Positions 37,438 to 46,715 of a stretch of DNA of 64,000 nucleotides are shown here, piece after piece. The stretch's first letter is position 1. Every line of letters starts with the position of its first letter. Source of the stretch: Mycobacterium europaeum (GTDB lineage Bacteria; Actinomycetota; Actinomycetes; Mycobacteriales; Mycobacteriaceae); assembly GCF_002102155.1 (NCBI RefSeq), contig NZ_LQOU01000051.1, forward strand, positions 1 to 64,000. Direction: 5' to 3'. The position numbers and the translations under genes were made by a program. Under the pieces are notes generated by a model, which searched no databases, had not been told where the DNA came from, and saw nothing but the letters and a program-made list of their open reading frames with translations.

Positions 37438-38120
37438 GAATCTGACGATTCGGCGAACAGGCCGCGGGTCTCGTAGGACACCGGCGCGGTCAGCATGCCG
37501 ACCCAACCGTCGACGTAATTGTGCAGCTGAGCCTCGCTGATCCCGTAACCCGACCGCGCCGACTCGGCTAGCACGTTGAGCAGGCTGATGTAGAGCTGGA
37601 ACGTGCGGCCAAGCCGAACCCGTTCGGGCAGGTCCTGCAATGCGGCTTCGACGAGTTCTTCGAGTCGTTCCTGGGTCCAGTCGTCATCGACGTGATCCGG
37701 CCAGTAATCCGAGCGTGCCCTGGGGTCCTCGCTGAGCCGAGCCAGGAACGGCACGAACATCTCTCCCGCCTTGATGCTGTTGGCCAGCGGACGCACAAGT
37801 AGCCACACCACGGCGCGAGGATCTGCCTCCCTACCCTCATCACGCATCCGCGCCAGCATCTCCTGCCGCTCGGTGCCGAGCGTGCTCAGGCGGAACGCGA
37901 TGAGAGCACGGATGAGGCCGTCCCGCGAGCCGAAGTGGTAGCGGATCACCGAGGTGTTCGACTGGCCGGCGGCTTCCTGGATCTCGCGGAGAGTGACCGC
38001 TTCGATACCCCGGGTGGCGAACAACCGCTCCGCCACCTCCATCAGCATCACGCGGGTTGACTCCCCCGAGGCGTTGTGACGGCGCGCGGTAGCGGGCCTT
38101 TCGGTTCCCGGTCCTGCCAT
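37434..38120 (-). CDS. TetR-family transcriptional regulator
   Basis: 228 residues. Helix-turn-helix at about 40-85 (VTLREIQEAAGQSNTSVIRY, then HFGSRDGLIRALIAF). It is divergent from the amidohydrolase gene across a 141-bp region that contains an A+T-rich inverted repeat, and convergent with the CoA-transferase. It is the natural candidate to control the 38262-45654 catabolic run. That run lacks the TGACAGT palindrome, so this is probably a second regulatory unit. Confidence 0.88.
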   Translation of the reverse strand: MAGPGTERPATARRHNASGESTRVMLMEVAERLFATRGIEAVTLREIQEAAGQSNTSVIRYHFGSRDGLIRALIAFRLSTLGTERQEMLARMRDEGREADPRAVVWLLVRPLANSIKAGEMFVPFLARLSEDPRARSDYWPDHVDDDWTQERLEELVEAALQDLPERVRLGRTFQLYISLLNVLAESARSGYGISEAQLHNYVDGWVGMLTAPVSYETRGLFAESSDS

Positions 38121-38173
38121 CAGGCCTCCTTCGACGTCCCCCAGTCTTACCTGGTTGCGCGCGCCAAAAATAC

Positions 38174-38189
38174 TAATACTTCTTTATTA
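38174..38189. promoter_or_regulatory. inverted repeat TAATA-N6-TATTA in the divergent promoter
   Basis: Found between the TetR gene and the amidohydrolase gene in an A+T-rich stretch that stands out from the surrounding G+C-rich DNA. It could be the operator of the divergent TetR protein or part of a promoter. Confidence 0.35.
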
Positions 38190-38261
38190 AAAAATCTGGA
38201 CTTCCGTCGCCGGAACTGCCACTATCGATGCAAGCAGCACAACGCAGCCCGTGGAGGACAC

Positions 38262-39398
38262 ATGAGCTTTATCTGGACCAACTCCGGCGATTCGCACTTC
38301 ATGGAACCCGACGACCTGTGGCAATCCCGACTCCCCAAGAAGCTCGCGGATCTGACGCCCCGCGCCGAGAAGGACGACGACGGCGAGTGGGAGACCGTGC
38401 ACGTCGACGGTCAGATCTTCCGACGCAAGCTGCCCTCGTCGGCAATGGTGCAGTTCGTCGAGGAGAGCTCCAAGCCCCAGGGTGTCCGTGACGCGAAAGT
38501 GCGCCTCGCGGACTTGGACAAGGAGGGTGTCTGGGCCGAGGTGATCTTTCCGTCGCTGGGTATGTGGGCGTCGAGCTTCCGCACCCCCGAATTGCTCAAG
38601 GCCTGCATGCGGGTCAGCAATGAGTACGCGCTGGAGGAGATCGCCGCCGTGTCACCCCGGTACGTCGTCACCGCGCAGGTCTCCACACTGATCGTGCAGG
38701 ACGCTGTCGAGGAATTGCAGTGGGCCGCCGACAAGGGCTTCAAGGCCGTCTTCTTGCCGACCACCCCGCATCCCAGTGCGCCGGACTGGCACCGCACCGA
38801 CTGGGAGCCGCTGTGGGCGGCGGCAGAAGAAGCCGAGATGGTGCTGGCCTTCCACATCGGCACCGATCCGGTCGACATGACGATCGGCGGTGCGACCGGC
38901 GGGGCCGGCATGGTCTATCGCGGTCCGGGGGGTGCGGTGATGAACTACACCGAGACCACGTTCTCCGGTCAACGAGCCGCGATGAAGATGGTGGCCTCCG
39001 GTGCCCTGGACCGCCACCCGAATCTGAAGGTGCTGATCTCCGAGGGCGGCGCCACCTGGGTTCCGTTCCTTGGCGACCGGATGATCGAAGGTTACCGTCA
39101 ACATCACATGGCAGTGCGGCCCAAGCTGGATCGATCGCCCAAGGAGATCCTGTACAGCCAGGTGTACGCCTCCTTCCAGCATGACGAGACCGCCGTCGCC
39201 GCGCTTGAGCACATGGGCTATAAGAACGTGATGTTCGGCAGCGACTACCCGCACATGGAGGGCACCTTCGGGCATACCCAGGACACGCTCAAACACCTCT
39301 TCGACGGGATCAGCGACGAAACCCGGCTGCGGATCACCCAGGGCGCGTTCTACGAACTGTTCCCCGACGTGCCGCCCGTGCCGGCCGAAACCCACTGA
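38262..39398 (+). CDS. amidohydrolase-2 family metal-dependent hydrolase/decarboxylase
   Basis: 378 residues from the ATG at 38262, which follows GTGGAGGACAC. Metal-ligand motifs are DSHFMEP near the N-terminus, AFHIGTDP in the middle and GSDYPHMEG near the C-terminus, as in TIM-barrel enzymes related to ACMS decarboxylase and gamma-resorcylate decarboxylase. The family includes many hydrolases and decarboxylases of ring compounds or CoA esters, so the substrate is open. First gene of a co-directional run with spacings of a few bases. Confidence 0.85.
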   Translation: MSFIWTNSGDSHFMEPDDLWQSRLPKKLADLTPRAEKDDDGEWETVHVDGQIFRRKLPSSAMVQFVEESSKPQGVRDAKVRLADLDKEGVWAEVIFPSLGMWASSFRTPELLKACMRVSNEYALEEIAAVSPRYVVTAQVSTLIVQDAVEELQWAADKGFKAVFLPTTPHPSAPDWHRTDWEPLWAAAEEAEMVLAFHIGTDPVDMTIGGATGGAGMVYRGPGGAVMNYTETTFSGQRAAMKMVASGALDRHPNLKVLISEGGATWVPFLGDRMIEGYRQHHMAVRPKLDRSPKEILYSQVYASFQHDETAVAALEHMGYKNVMFGSDYPHMEGTFGHTQDTLKHLFDGISDETRLRITQGAFYELFPDVPPVPAETH

Positions 39399-39402
39399 AC
39401 CG

Positions 39403-40602
39403 GTGGGAAACAACTCGGGCTTGCGTGACGTCGCGATCGTCGGAATCGGTGCGACGCCGTACTACAAACGCGGTGGATCGCTGCCGAAGACGACGACCGA
39501 ACTTGCCGGCGAGGCCATCCTGGCGGCCTGCGAAGACGCCGGTCTGGCCGTCACCGACATCGACGGTTTCGCCTACTACTCGGGCGCCAGTGCGGGCTAT
39601 ACCGAGAAGATGGACACCGCGGACTTCATGGAGACCCTCGGGATTCCGGAAGTCCGCTTCACCGCGGCGCTGACGTCGGGCGGCGGGGGCTCGGCCGGCG
39701 CGATCGGTTTGGCCCGAGCGGCGATCGTCTCCGGCGACGCCTCCGTCGTGGTGACCTTGATGGCCCTGCAGCAGTCCAAACAGCGCCTGGGATCGGTGTT
39801 TTCGGCGATGGAGCCCGACCCGATCAACTCGTTCCTGCAACCGTCGGGGCTGTTCGGCCCTGGTCAGCTGATGTCGGTGCTGGCCCGAAGACACATGTAT
39901 CTGTACGGCACCCGTCGAGAGGCGTTCGCCGAGATCGCCATCTCGACCCGGGCCAACGCGGCCAACCGGCCCAAGGCGATGCATCGCGAACCGCTGACGC
40001 TGCAGGACTACTTCAACGCGCGCATGATCGCAGAACCGTTGTGCCTGTACGACTTCTGTCAGGAGACCGACGGTGCGGTCGCAGTGATCACCACCAGCCT
40101 CGAGCGGGCCCGTGACCTGCGCCAGCCGCCGGTTCCGGTGGTCGCCGCCGCGCACGGCGGGGTGCGTGAGTGGGGCCGGGCGTTCGCCTGGATGGGGATG
40201 CCCGACGAGTACTTCGCCTCCTCGGGCAACAAGCCCATAGCTAAACGACTCTACGAGCAAGCCGGCATCACCGCCGCCGACATCGACGTCGCCCTGTTGT
40301 ACGACCATTTCACCCCGATGGTGCTCATGCAGCTCGAGGATTACGGCTTCTGCGGCAAAGGTGAGGGCGGCCCGTACGTCGAGAGCGGTGCGATCCGCTA
40401 TCACGGCGGCTCCATACCGGTGAACACCCACGGCGGTCAGCTCTCCGAGGCCTACATCATTGGGATGACCCACATCATGGAAGGAGTCGAGCAGATGCGC
40501 GGCACCGCCATCAATCAGGTTCCCGACGCCGAACTTGCACTGGTCACCGGCGGACCGGCCAGCCTTCCGGTCAGCGGACTGATCCTGGGACGTGTGGCAT
40601 GA
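39403..40602 (+). CDS. thiolase-like protein, probable Ltp2-type aldolase
   Basis: 399 residues from GTG 39403, 4 bp after the amidohydrolase stop. Fold marks: VAIVGIGATPYYKRGG, ETDGAVAVITTSLERA and VNTHGGQLSEAYIIGMTHIM. The nucleophile Cys of thiolases is missing; the place reads TSGGGGSAGAIGLARAA. The stop overlaps the start of the DUF35 gene by 4 bp. By analogy with Ltp2, it may act with that DUF35 protein as a retro-aldolase on a beta-hydroxyacyl-CoA. It differs clearly from the two cassette copies (11252 and 48317). Confidence 0.87.
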   Translation: MGNNSGLRDVAIVGIGATPYYKRGGSLPKTTTELAGEAILAACEDAGLAVTDIDGFAYYSGASAGYTEKMDTADFMETLGIPEVRFTAALTSGGGGSAGAIGLARAAIVSGDASVVVTLMALQQSKQRLGSVFSAMEPDPINSFLQPSGLFGPGQLMSVLARRHMYLYGTRREAFAEIAISTRANAANRPKAMHREPLTLQDYFNARMIAEPLCLYDFCQETDGAVAVITTSLERARDLRQPPVPVVAAAHGGVREWGRAFAWMGMPDEYFASSGNKPIAKRLYEQAGITAADIDVALLYDHFTPMVLMQLEDYGFCGKGEGGPYVESGAIRYHGGSIPVNTHGGQLSEAYIIGMTHIMEGVEQMRGTAINQVPDAELALVTGGPASLPVSGLILGRVA

Positions 40603-41054
40603 ACGCGCCGACCACGACGCTTGCCACGACGATCCCCAGCGAACACATCCGCATCGCGGTCAACGACACGACTGAACCGTTCTGGGCGGCCGCCAGACAA
40701 CACCGCCTTGTGGTGCCGCAGTGTGGCGACTGCGGCACGTTCCGCCTACCGCCGACCCCGTTCTGCCCGAACTGTCAATCCAAGAACCTCAGCTGGCCCG
40801 AATTGAGTGGGAATGCAACGGTTTACAGCTTCGCGGTGGTCCACGGCTTTCCCGGCATACCTGATCTCTTGTTGGTTCCCGCCGTGCTCGACCTGCCCGA
40901 CGCGCCGGGCGCCCGGCTGGTCTCCAACATTGTCGACGTCGCCCCCACCGACGTGACCATCGGGATGCGCGTGCAGGTGGACTTCACCCCGATCGCCGAC
41001 GGTTGGATGCTCCCGGTATTCCGGGCTCTTCCCGCCGCTCGCGACGCGGAGTAA
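40599..41054 (+). CDS. DUF35 OB-fold/zinc-ribbon protein, thiolase partner
   Basis: 151 residues. The zinc ribbon is complete: CGDCG then CPNCQ, joined by TFRLPPTPF. The OB fold follows (ATVYSFAVVHGFPGIPDLLL and VGMRVQVDF-like IGMRVQVDFTPIADG). The start overlaps the thiolase-like stop (ATGA). The full set of four Cys sets it apart from the DUF35 proteins of the two cassettes, which keep only one pair. Confidence 0.88.
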   Translation: MNAPTTTLATTIPSEHIRIAVNDTTEPFWAAARQHRLVVPQCGDCGTFRLPPTPFCPNCQSKNLSWPELSGNATVYSFAVVHGFPGIPDLLLVPAVLDLPDAPGARLVSNIVDVAPTDVTIGMRVQVDFTPIADGWMLPVFRALPAARDAE

Positions 41055-41059
41055 CAACG

Positions 41060-41284
41060 ATGTCCGACGACAGCGCCCTGCACGAAAAACCCCTGGAGTT
41101 CCTCACTAGCATCGCCAACACCGGGGGCTCCTGCGACGGGCAGGCCATCCTGCCCGAGAACGGCCGCTATCGCGCCTACTGCTCCTGCGGCACGTGGGCA
41201 ATCGAGGTCGACGACGCACAGGAAGGGTTGCGCCAGGCCCGCATTCACACACACAGTGCGCCGAACCAGAACATGAGGAGCTGA
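41060..41284 (+). CDS. small Cys-containing protein of unknown function
   Basis: 74 residues between the DUF35 and SDR genes, 5 bp from one and 4 bp from the other, so it is part of the operon. It contains GGSCDGQAI and YRAYCSCGTWAIEV followed by an HTHSAP-type His pair, a possible metal site (three Cys and two His). A middle section recalls the DUF-type small proteins of mycobacterial catabolic operons, but I do not recognise a family. Confidence 0.7.
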   Translation: MSDDSALHEKPLEFLTSIANTGGSCDGQAILPENGRYRAYCSCGTWAIEVDDAQEGLRQARIHTHSAPNQNMRS

Positions 41285-41288
41285 ACAC

Positions 41289-42104
41289 GTGGGAAAACTG
41301 GACGGCAAAGTAGCCTTCATCACCGGAGCAGCCCGCGGCCAGGGCCGCGCGCACGCGGTGCGACTGGCAGCCGACGGCGCGGACATCGTCGCGTTGGACA
41401 TCTGTCGCGACATCGACTCCATCGACTATCCCAACGCCAGCCCTGAGGATCTCGATGAGACCGTCAAGCTTGTCGAGAAAGAAGGCCGGCGCATCATCGC
41501 CCGTCAAGCCGACGTGCGCGATGCCGATTCCATCGAGCAGGCCGTCGCCGACGTGCTCGCCGAGTTCGGGCGCCTCGACATCGTTATCGCCAACGCCGGT
41601 GTCGTACGGCTGAGTGCCGGCGGGGACAGGCGGCAGACGTTTCGCGACATCATCGACGTCAACCTCATCGGGGTGTGGAACACCGTCGAAGCCGTGACCC
41701 CCGCCCTGATTGCCGGCGGCCGCGGCGGGTCCATTGTGATCACCTCCTCCAGTGCGGGCCTCAAGGGCACGGGCACCGACAGAGCGGGCGGGCAGGCCTA
41801 CACCGCCTCCAAGCGCGGTCTAGTCGGTCTGATGCAGGTGTGGGCAAATGAGCTGGCGCAGTACTCCATTCGCGTCAACACCATCCATCCGACCGGGGTC
41901 GCGACCGGGATGGTGATGAACGAGACGATGGCGAGGTTGTTCGAAGAGGGCGACACCGCGGTGAGTGCCATGCAGAACGCCCTACCGATCCCGATCCTGA
42001 TGCCCGAGGACATCGCGAACGCGGTGGCCTTCCTGGTCTCCGAGGAAGCGAAGTTCATCACCGGTACCGCGTGGCCGCTGGACGCCGGCTTCGCCGTCCG
42101 ATAG
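41289..42104 (+). CDS. SDR oxidoreductase, mycofactocin-coupled type
   Basis: 271 residues from GTG 41289. Cofactor loop TGAARGQGRAHAV, NAG in VIANAGVVR, Ser in TSSSAGLKG and YxxxK in AYTASKRGL. The insertion DICRDIDSIDYPNASPEDLD followed by ETVKLVEKEGRR marks mycofactocin-coupled SDRs. It probably oxidises an alcohol made or released by the thiolase-like/DUF35 pair, and the aldehyde dehydrogenase next door may take the product further. Confidence 0.88.
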   Translation: MGKLDGKVAFITGAARGQGRAHAVRLAADGADIVALDICRDIDSIDYPNASPEDLDETVKLVEKEGRRIIARQADVRDADSIEQAVADVLAEFGRLDIVIANAGVVRLSAGGDRRQTFRDIIDVNLIGVWNTVEAVTPALIAGGRGGSIVITSSSAGLKGTGTDRAGGQAYTASKRGLVGLMQVWANELAQYSIRVNTIHPTGVATGMVMNETMARLFEEGDTAVSAMQNALPIPILMPEDIANAVAFLVSEEAKFITGTAWPLDAGFAVR

Positions 42105-42128
42105 CGATTCGAGAAAGAGGGACATCGG

Positions 42129-43586
42129 ATGACTACAGTCGCGGTGCCGCGCCCCGCTGTCGAGTTGCGAATCGGATCAGAGCGGCTATCCGCCGGCTCC
42201 GGCGGTGTGCACCAGCACATCGACCCGTCCACCGGACGACCGGATGCCGACGTTCCGCTCGCCGGGGTGGCCGAGGTGGACCGGGCCGTGCGGGTGGCGC
42301 ATGAGGCGTATCTGGGCTGGCGCCGCACCAAGCCTGCCGAACGTCGTCGGGTCCTGATGCAGCTTGGCGATCTGATCGAGGCCCACTCGGCAGACTTCGC
42401 GCGACTCGCCGCGCTCGACAACGGCTCACCGCTTCCAGCGTCGTCGGCCATGATCCCCATCGCGGTGGAGTGGACTCGCTACTACGCCGGCTGGGCCGAC
42501 AAGATCAGTAGCGAAGTGACGGCGTCACTGCGCGCTGACGGTGAGTTCAGCTACACGCTGGCGCAGCCATGGGGCGTGATCGGCGCCATCATCACCTGGA
42601 ACGGTCCGCTCGTCTCACTGGCCATGAAGGTGCCCGCTGCGCTGGCCGCGGGCAACACCATCGTCGTCAAGCCCTCGGAGCTGACGCCATTCACCGCGGG
42701 ACTCTTCGCCGATCTCGCCGCCCAGGCCGGCATCCCAGACGGCGTGATCAACGTCGTGCCGGGCGGTCCCGAAGCTGGTGCGGCGCTCGTCGAGCATCCT
42801 TTGGTCAAGAAGATCAGCTTCACCGGCGGACCCGCGACGGCACGCAAGATCCTGCATTCGTGCGCCGAGTTGATCAAGCCGACTGTCATGGAGCTCGGCG
42901 GTAAGTCGGGCAACATCGTGTTCGCCGATGCCGACCTGGACACCGCCTGCGGCGTGGGGACCATGATGTCGGTGGGAATCCTCAGCGGTCAGGGCTGCGC
43001 CTTCCCGACCCGGATGATCGTGCAGCGAACCGTTTACGACGAGGTCGTCGAACGGGTGCGCACCACCGCTGGATTCCTGAAGGTGGGCAATCCCTTCGAG
43101 TCAGACACCATCTCCGGGCCGGTTGTCAACGAGGAAGCGCTGAACCGGATCCTGGCCATGATCGAACGCGCCCAAGCCGATGGTGCGCGCCTGATCACCG
43201 GCGGCAAGCGCATCGAGGGTGAGCTCGCCAGTGGTTTCTACCTCGAGCCGACCGTATTCGCCGATGTCGACCCGCATTCCGAGCTCGCCCAGGTCGAGGT
43301 CTTCGGTCCGGTGCTCTCAATCATCGCGTTCGACGACGACGATGAGGCCATCGACATCGCGAACAGCACGCCGTACGGACTCTCCGGTTACGTCTTCACC
43401 AAGGATCTGCGCCGCGCCCACCGGGTGGCCGAGGAGCTCGAAACCGGTGAGGTGCTCATCAATGGAGCCATGAACCTGGGCGCGACCCGGCCCTTCGGCG
43501 GCATTGGGATCAGCGGGATGGGCAAGGAAGGCGGCCGCCATGGTCTCGACGAATTTCTTCACATCAAGACCGTCAGCATCGCCTGA
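42129..43586 (+). CDS. NAD(P)-dependent aldehyde dehydrogenase
   Basis: 485 residues, normal length. Catalytic Cys is Cys290 (SGQGCAFPTRM) and the general base is Glu255 (MELGGKSGN). The cofactor motifs ITWNGPLVSLAMKVPAALAA and TGGPATARKI are in place, and the C-terminal PFGGIGISGMGKEGGRHGLD is standard. It oxidises an aldehyde to an acid. Its place after an alcohol-oxidising SDR suggests they act in turn. Confidence 0.93.
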   Translation: MTTVAVPRPAVELRIGSERLSAGSGGVHQHIDPSTGRPDADVPLAGVAEVDRAVRVAHEAYLGWRRTKPAERRRVLMQLGDLIEAHSADFARLAALDNGSPLPASSAMIPIAVEWTRYYAGWADKISSEVTASLRADGEFSYTLAQPWGVIGAIITWNGPLVSLAMKVPAALAAGNTIVVKPSELTPFTAGLFADLAAQAGIPDGVINVVPGGPEAGAALVEHPLVKKISFTGGPATARKILHSCAELIKPTVMELGGKSGNIVFADADLDTACGVGTMMSVGILSGQGCAFPTRMIVQRTVYDEVVERVRTTAGFLKVGNPFESDTISGPVVNEEALNRILAMIERAQADGARLITGGKRIEGELASGFYLEPTVFADVDPHSELAQVEVFGPVLSIIAFDDDDEAIDIANSTPYGLSGYVFTKDLRRAHRVAEELETGEVLINGAMNLGATRPFGGIGISGMGKEGGRHGLDEFLHIKTVSIA

Positions 43587-43625
43587 CCGATCGCGAGCAA
43601 GCAAAGGTTCGGGTGGAAAGAAGGC

Positions 43626-44642
43626 ATGACAGCGACCGATCTGGGATCACCCGCTTTCCCGCTGCACCCGCTGCACGGCCCGCACCAACCCACCACCCAC
43701 ACCCCGCCGCGGCGGCCGCACTCGGTCCGACGCACCACGTCGATCGACATGACGCGCGAAGAGAATTCGCTGGATCCGGTGTATCTGAACGGCGCTGGCC
43801 GTGACCTGTTCACGGCTGGCGACGGGTCGGCTCGCGAACTCGGGCGGGCAGCAGTGACCGCGACGATCGACCTGGTGCCCCGCGTTGTCCAGCACATCGA
43901 CACCACGCCGGCCATCGAAGGCCTGTCACGGCTGGCCGGAGCGCCGGCGATGAGCGGTTTCCGCGCTGCGGTGGACGGGGTCGCACCGCAGCTGCGGAAG
44001 CGCCGTGAGTTGCTCTACGCGTTGCTCGACGACGTTCCAGTGGCCACCTTGATCTCCGGTCACGCGTTGTCGGCGTCGGGCGTGCTGGGGGCTGGGGTCA
44101 AGTCCGGGTATCTGCCGGTGGCCGACCAGTGTGCGGGGTTCGTCACCGGCGGACTGCTGATGTCGTCGTTCGAAGCCGGCGACCCCGCGATCGTGACCGG
44201 ACCTGTCGCTCCCCAACTCGATGATCCCACCGACCCGGCGGGCTGGCACGACATGGCGCCGCTGCCGCTTCACGGCATGCGCCGACGCCGCCGCCTCGAC
44301 GTCGCCGAGAACGACGATGCCGCCACGGTCAGCATCGACGCCATGTTCCGTGACACCTACGTGCGCGCCGACGGCCTGGAAACGATCATTCACGAATACA
44401 CGCTCGCCGCGGCCGTGGACCCAACAAGTGGGCTAATTCTTCGATCCGAAGCGGTTCCCCGTGTTCTGCCGTGGCGGGAATGTCCCGGGGCGGTCGCCAG
44501 CGCACAGCGAATCACCGGAATGACGTTGACCGATTTACATTTTCGTGTCCGCCATGAACTCACGGGCACCAGCACCTGCACGCATCTCAACGACCTGTTG
44601 CGCTTCGTCGCAGACGCGCGGGCCCTCATCGAGCACTTATAG
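43626..44642 (+). CDS. DUF2889-family protein
   Basis: 338 residues. The C-terminal half carries the DUF2889 pattern MRRRRRLDVAENDD, DATSGLIL-like DPTSGLILRSEAVP, LPWRECPGAVASAQRITGM and TCTHLNDLLRFVADA. Function unknown; members appear in catabolic clusters of actinobacteria and proteobacteria. A broken paralogue is at 440-701. The N-terminal 60 residues are rich in Pro and His. Confidence 0.82.
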   Translation: MTATDLGSPAFPLHPLHGPHQPTTHTPPRRPHSVRRTTSIDMTREENSLDPVYLNGAGRDLFTAGDGSARELGRAAVTATIDLVPRVVQHIDTTPAIEGLSRLAGAPAMSGFRAAVDGVAPQLRKRRELLYALLDDVPVATLISGHALSASGVLGAGVKSGYLPVADQCAGFVTGGLLMSSFEAGDPAIVTGPVAPQLDDPTDPAGWHDMAPLPLHGMRRRRRLDVAENDDAATVSIDAMFRDTYVRADGLETIIHEYTLAAAVDPTSGLILRSEAVPRVLPWRECPGAVASAQRITGMTLTDLHFRVRHELTGTSTCTHLNDLLRFVADARALIEHL

Positions 44643-44655
44643 GCCAGCCGGAATC

Positions 44656-45654
44656 ATGCCGATAACCCTCACCCTCGATGTGACCGCGGCCATCGACTCA
44701 GGTGAGCAACTCACCCAGGTCGTGTGGGTGTTCCTGCCCGATGAACCCGCCGAGTCCGTCGCCGCGCTGTTGTGCCTTCCCGGGGGCACCTACGACAAGC
44801 GCTACTGGCACCTCGAGATCGACGGGCATCCCGGCTACAGCTTCGGCGAACACCTGGCCAGAGCCGGCTACATCGTCGTCGCGGTCGACCATCTCGCGGT
44901 CGGCGACAGCACCGATCCGATCGCATCCGGTCCCCTCGGCCTGGAGCTGCTGGCCGCAGGCGATGCCGACGTGGCCCGCCAGGTCCGAAAGCGTTTGCAG
45001 CAAGGAGATTTCGTTGACGGCTTGGCACCGATAGATCTTCCGGTAGTCGGTGTCGGGCACTCCATGGGCGCATGCCTGACCACGATGGTGCAGGCGAACA
45101 CGGGTGCCTACGACGCGGTGGTGCTTCTCGGCTACGGCGTGCAGATCACCAACGTGCACGAAACCATGGCCGATGCCGAAACCCTGGAGGCACGCATCCA
45201 GCAGAGCATCGAAATGTTCTATCAGGTTTCCGGAGCCGAACCCGGAGACAGCCACGGCATCGCGCCGCGCGAGTACCTCATCGCGATGTTCTACGCCGGA
45301 GAAGTCCCGCAAGTGGTGATCGACGCCGACACGGCCGCCCAGAGCAGGGTGCCGGTGCGGGCCGGTAGCGAGGTCACCACACCGGGATTCGTCGAACGCT
45401 ACACGCCCCTCATCGATGTTCCGGTGTTCCTTGGCTTCGGCGCCGCCATCGACGTGTCACCCGACCCACACGCCGAACCGGCCAACTACGTCAAGTCACC
45501 TGATGTCACACTCCACCTGGTTCCAGAGTCGGGACACTGCCACAACTTCGCCAGCCACAGAACGCAGGTCTGGGACCGGATCGCCGCATGGGTTCCCACG
45601 GTGACGAATCGAACGGGGCAGGTTGGCACCCGGCAGAACCCGTCCGTCGGCTAG
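44656..45654 (+). CDS. alpha/beta hydrolase
   Basis: 332 residues from ATG 44656, 13 bp after the DUF2889 gene. The nucleophile elbow is GHSMGA (VVGVGHSMGACLTTM), the oxyanion region is CLPGGTYDKRYW, the acid is probably in FGAAIDVSPDP and the His in PESGHCHNFASH. Substrate unknown; in this setting an ester, lactone or CoA thioester is likely. Confidence 0.83.
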   Translation: MPITLTLDVTAAIDSGEQLTQVVWVFLPDEPAESVAALLCLPGGTYDKRYWHLEIDGHPGYSFGEHLARAGYIVVAVDHLAVGDSTDPIASGPLGLELLAAGDADVARQVRKRLQQGDFVDGLAPIDLPVVGVGHSMGACLTTMVQANTGAYDAVVLLGYGVQITNVHETMADAETLEARIQQSIEMFYQVSGAEPGDSHGIAPREYLIAMFYAGEVPQVVIDADTAAQSRVPVRAGSEVTTPGFVERYTPLIDVPVFLGFGAAIDVSPDPHAEPANYVKSPDVTLHLVPESGHCHNFASHRTQVWDRIAAWVPTVTNRTGQVGTRQNPSVG

Positions 45655-45806
45655 TGAACGGGCGCTGGCATACCGCATCGCCGAATCCGACCAACGGTGA
45701 CGAACACCTCCGCCAAAGCCAGGCGCAGCCATAGCAATTCGTGATTGTGTGTCGATGTCAGCGACGCGCTGACCGATTGACGCCTGCGGACGGAGGGAGT
45801 AGACGG

Positions 45807-46622
45807 GTGCGCATCATCATCACCGGCGCAAACAGCGGCGTGGGCCGGGCGGCGGCGACCGCGTTGGCAGCGCAGGGCCATGAGGTGCTCATCGCGTGCC
45901 GCTCCGTGAGCAAGGGCGAGGAGGCCGCCGCCGCCATGAGCGGGCACGTCGAGGTCCGCCAGCTCGATCTCGCCGATCTCGCCAGCGTACGTCGCTTCAC
46001 CGAGTCCATCGACGTCGCTGATGTATTGATCAACAACGCCGGTGTCCTCGGGCTGCCGCTCACGCGGACCGCCGACGGGTTCGAAGCGCACATGGGCACC
46101 AACCACCTCGGCCACTTCGCCCTGACCTGTCTGCTCGGTGAGCGCATCCGTGACCGTGTCGTCGTGGTGGCCAGTAGCAACTACGCCATGGCGACGCTGC
46201 ATCTCGATGACCTGAATTGGCACCGCCGGCGATACAACGCATGGGCGGCGTATGGCGAGTCGAAACTGGCCAACCTGCTGTTCGTCTACGAACTGGTTCG
46301 ACGGGGCCGCACCGCGTATGCGGTCGACCCGGGCATGGTTGACTCCGGCATCACCAGGAACGGCTCGGGCCTGTTGCAGTGGGCTGGCAGAGTACTGTCG
46401 CCGCACATCGCGCAACGCCCGGCGGACGGAGCCCGTTCGACCATTCAGGCCGTCCACGCCGATCTGCCCAACGGGACCTATATTGCACCTCGGGGACTTG
46501 CGCACCAATGGGGAATGCCCAAGCCCACCAAGCTGCTCGGCAAGGCTCGCGATCCAGAGAACGCTCGGCGGCTGTGGGAACTCTCCGCCGAGCTAACCGG
46601 TTGTGACTGGCCCACAAGCTGA
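45807..46622 (+). CDS. SDR-family oxidoreductase
   Basis: 271 residues from GTG 45807. TGANSGVGRAAATAL is the cofactor loop; NNAGVLG, then VVVASSNYAM, then YGESKLANL with Tyr149 and Lys153 form a complete active site. The long loop between Ser and Tyr is as in retinol-dehydrogenase-like SDRs. It stands 150 bp after the hydrolase and just left of cassette copy 2, so it probably belongs to the 38-46 kb group. Confidence 0.85.
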   Translation: MRIIITGANSGVGRAAATALAAQGHEVLIACRSVSKGEEAAAAMSGHVEVRQLDLADLASVRRFTESIDVADVLINNAGVLGLPLTRTADGFEAHMGTNHLGHFALTCLLGERIRDRVVVVASSNYAMATLHLDDLNWHRRRYNAWAAYGESKLANLLFVYELVRRGRTAYAVDPGMVDSGITRNGSGLLQWAGRVLSPHIAQRPADGARSTIQAVHADLPNGTYIAPRGLAHQWGMPKPTKLLGKARDPENARRLWELSAELTGCDWPTS

Positions 46623-46670
46623 CGGGCTGTATGCGAAATCGAGCACCGCCGAGAACTACTCCTGTTATCG

Positions 46671-46686
46671 TGACAGTCAACTGTCA
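46671..46686. promoter_or_regulatory. palindromic operator TGACAGT-CA-ACTGTCA (site 4)
   Basis: Both 7-bp arms are perfect. It lies 29 bp upstream of the APH-like gene of copy 2, as site 1 does for copy 1. Confidence 0.75.
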
Positions 46687-46715
46687 TAATTGGTGAAGTT
46701 GTCAGGAGCGTAAAC

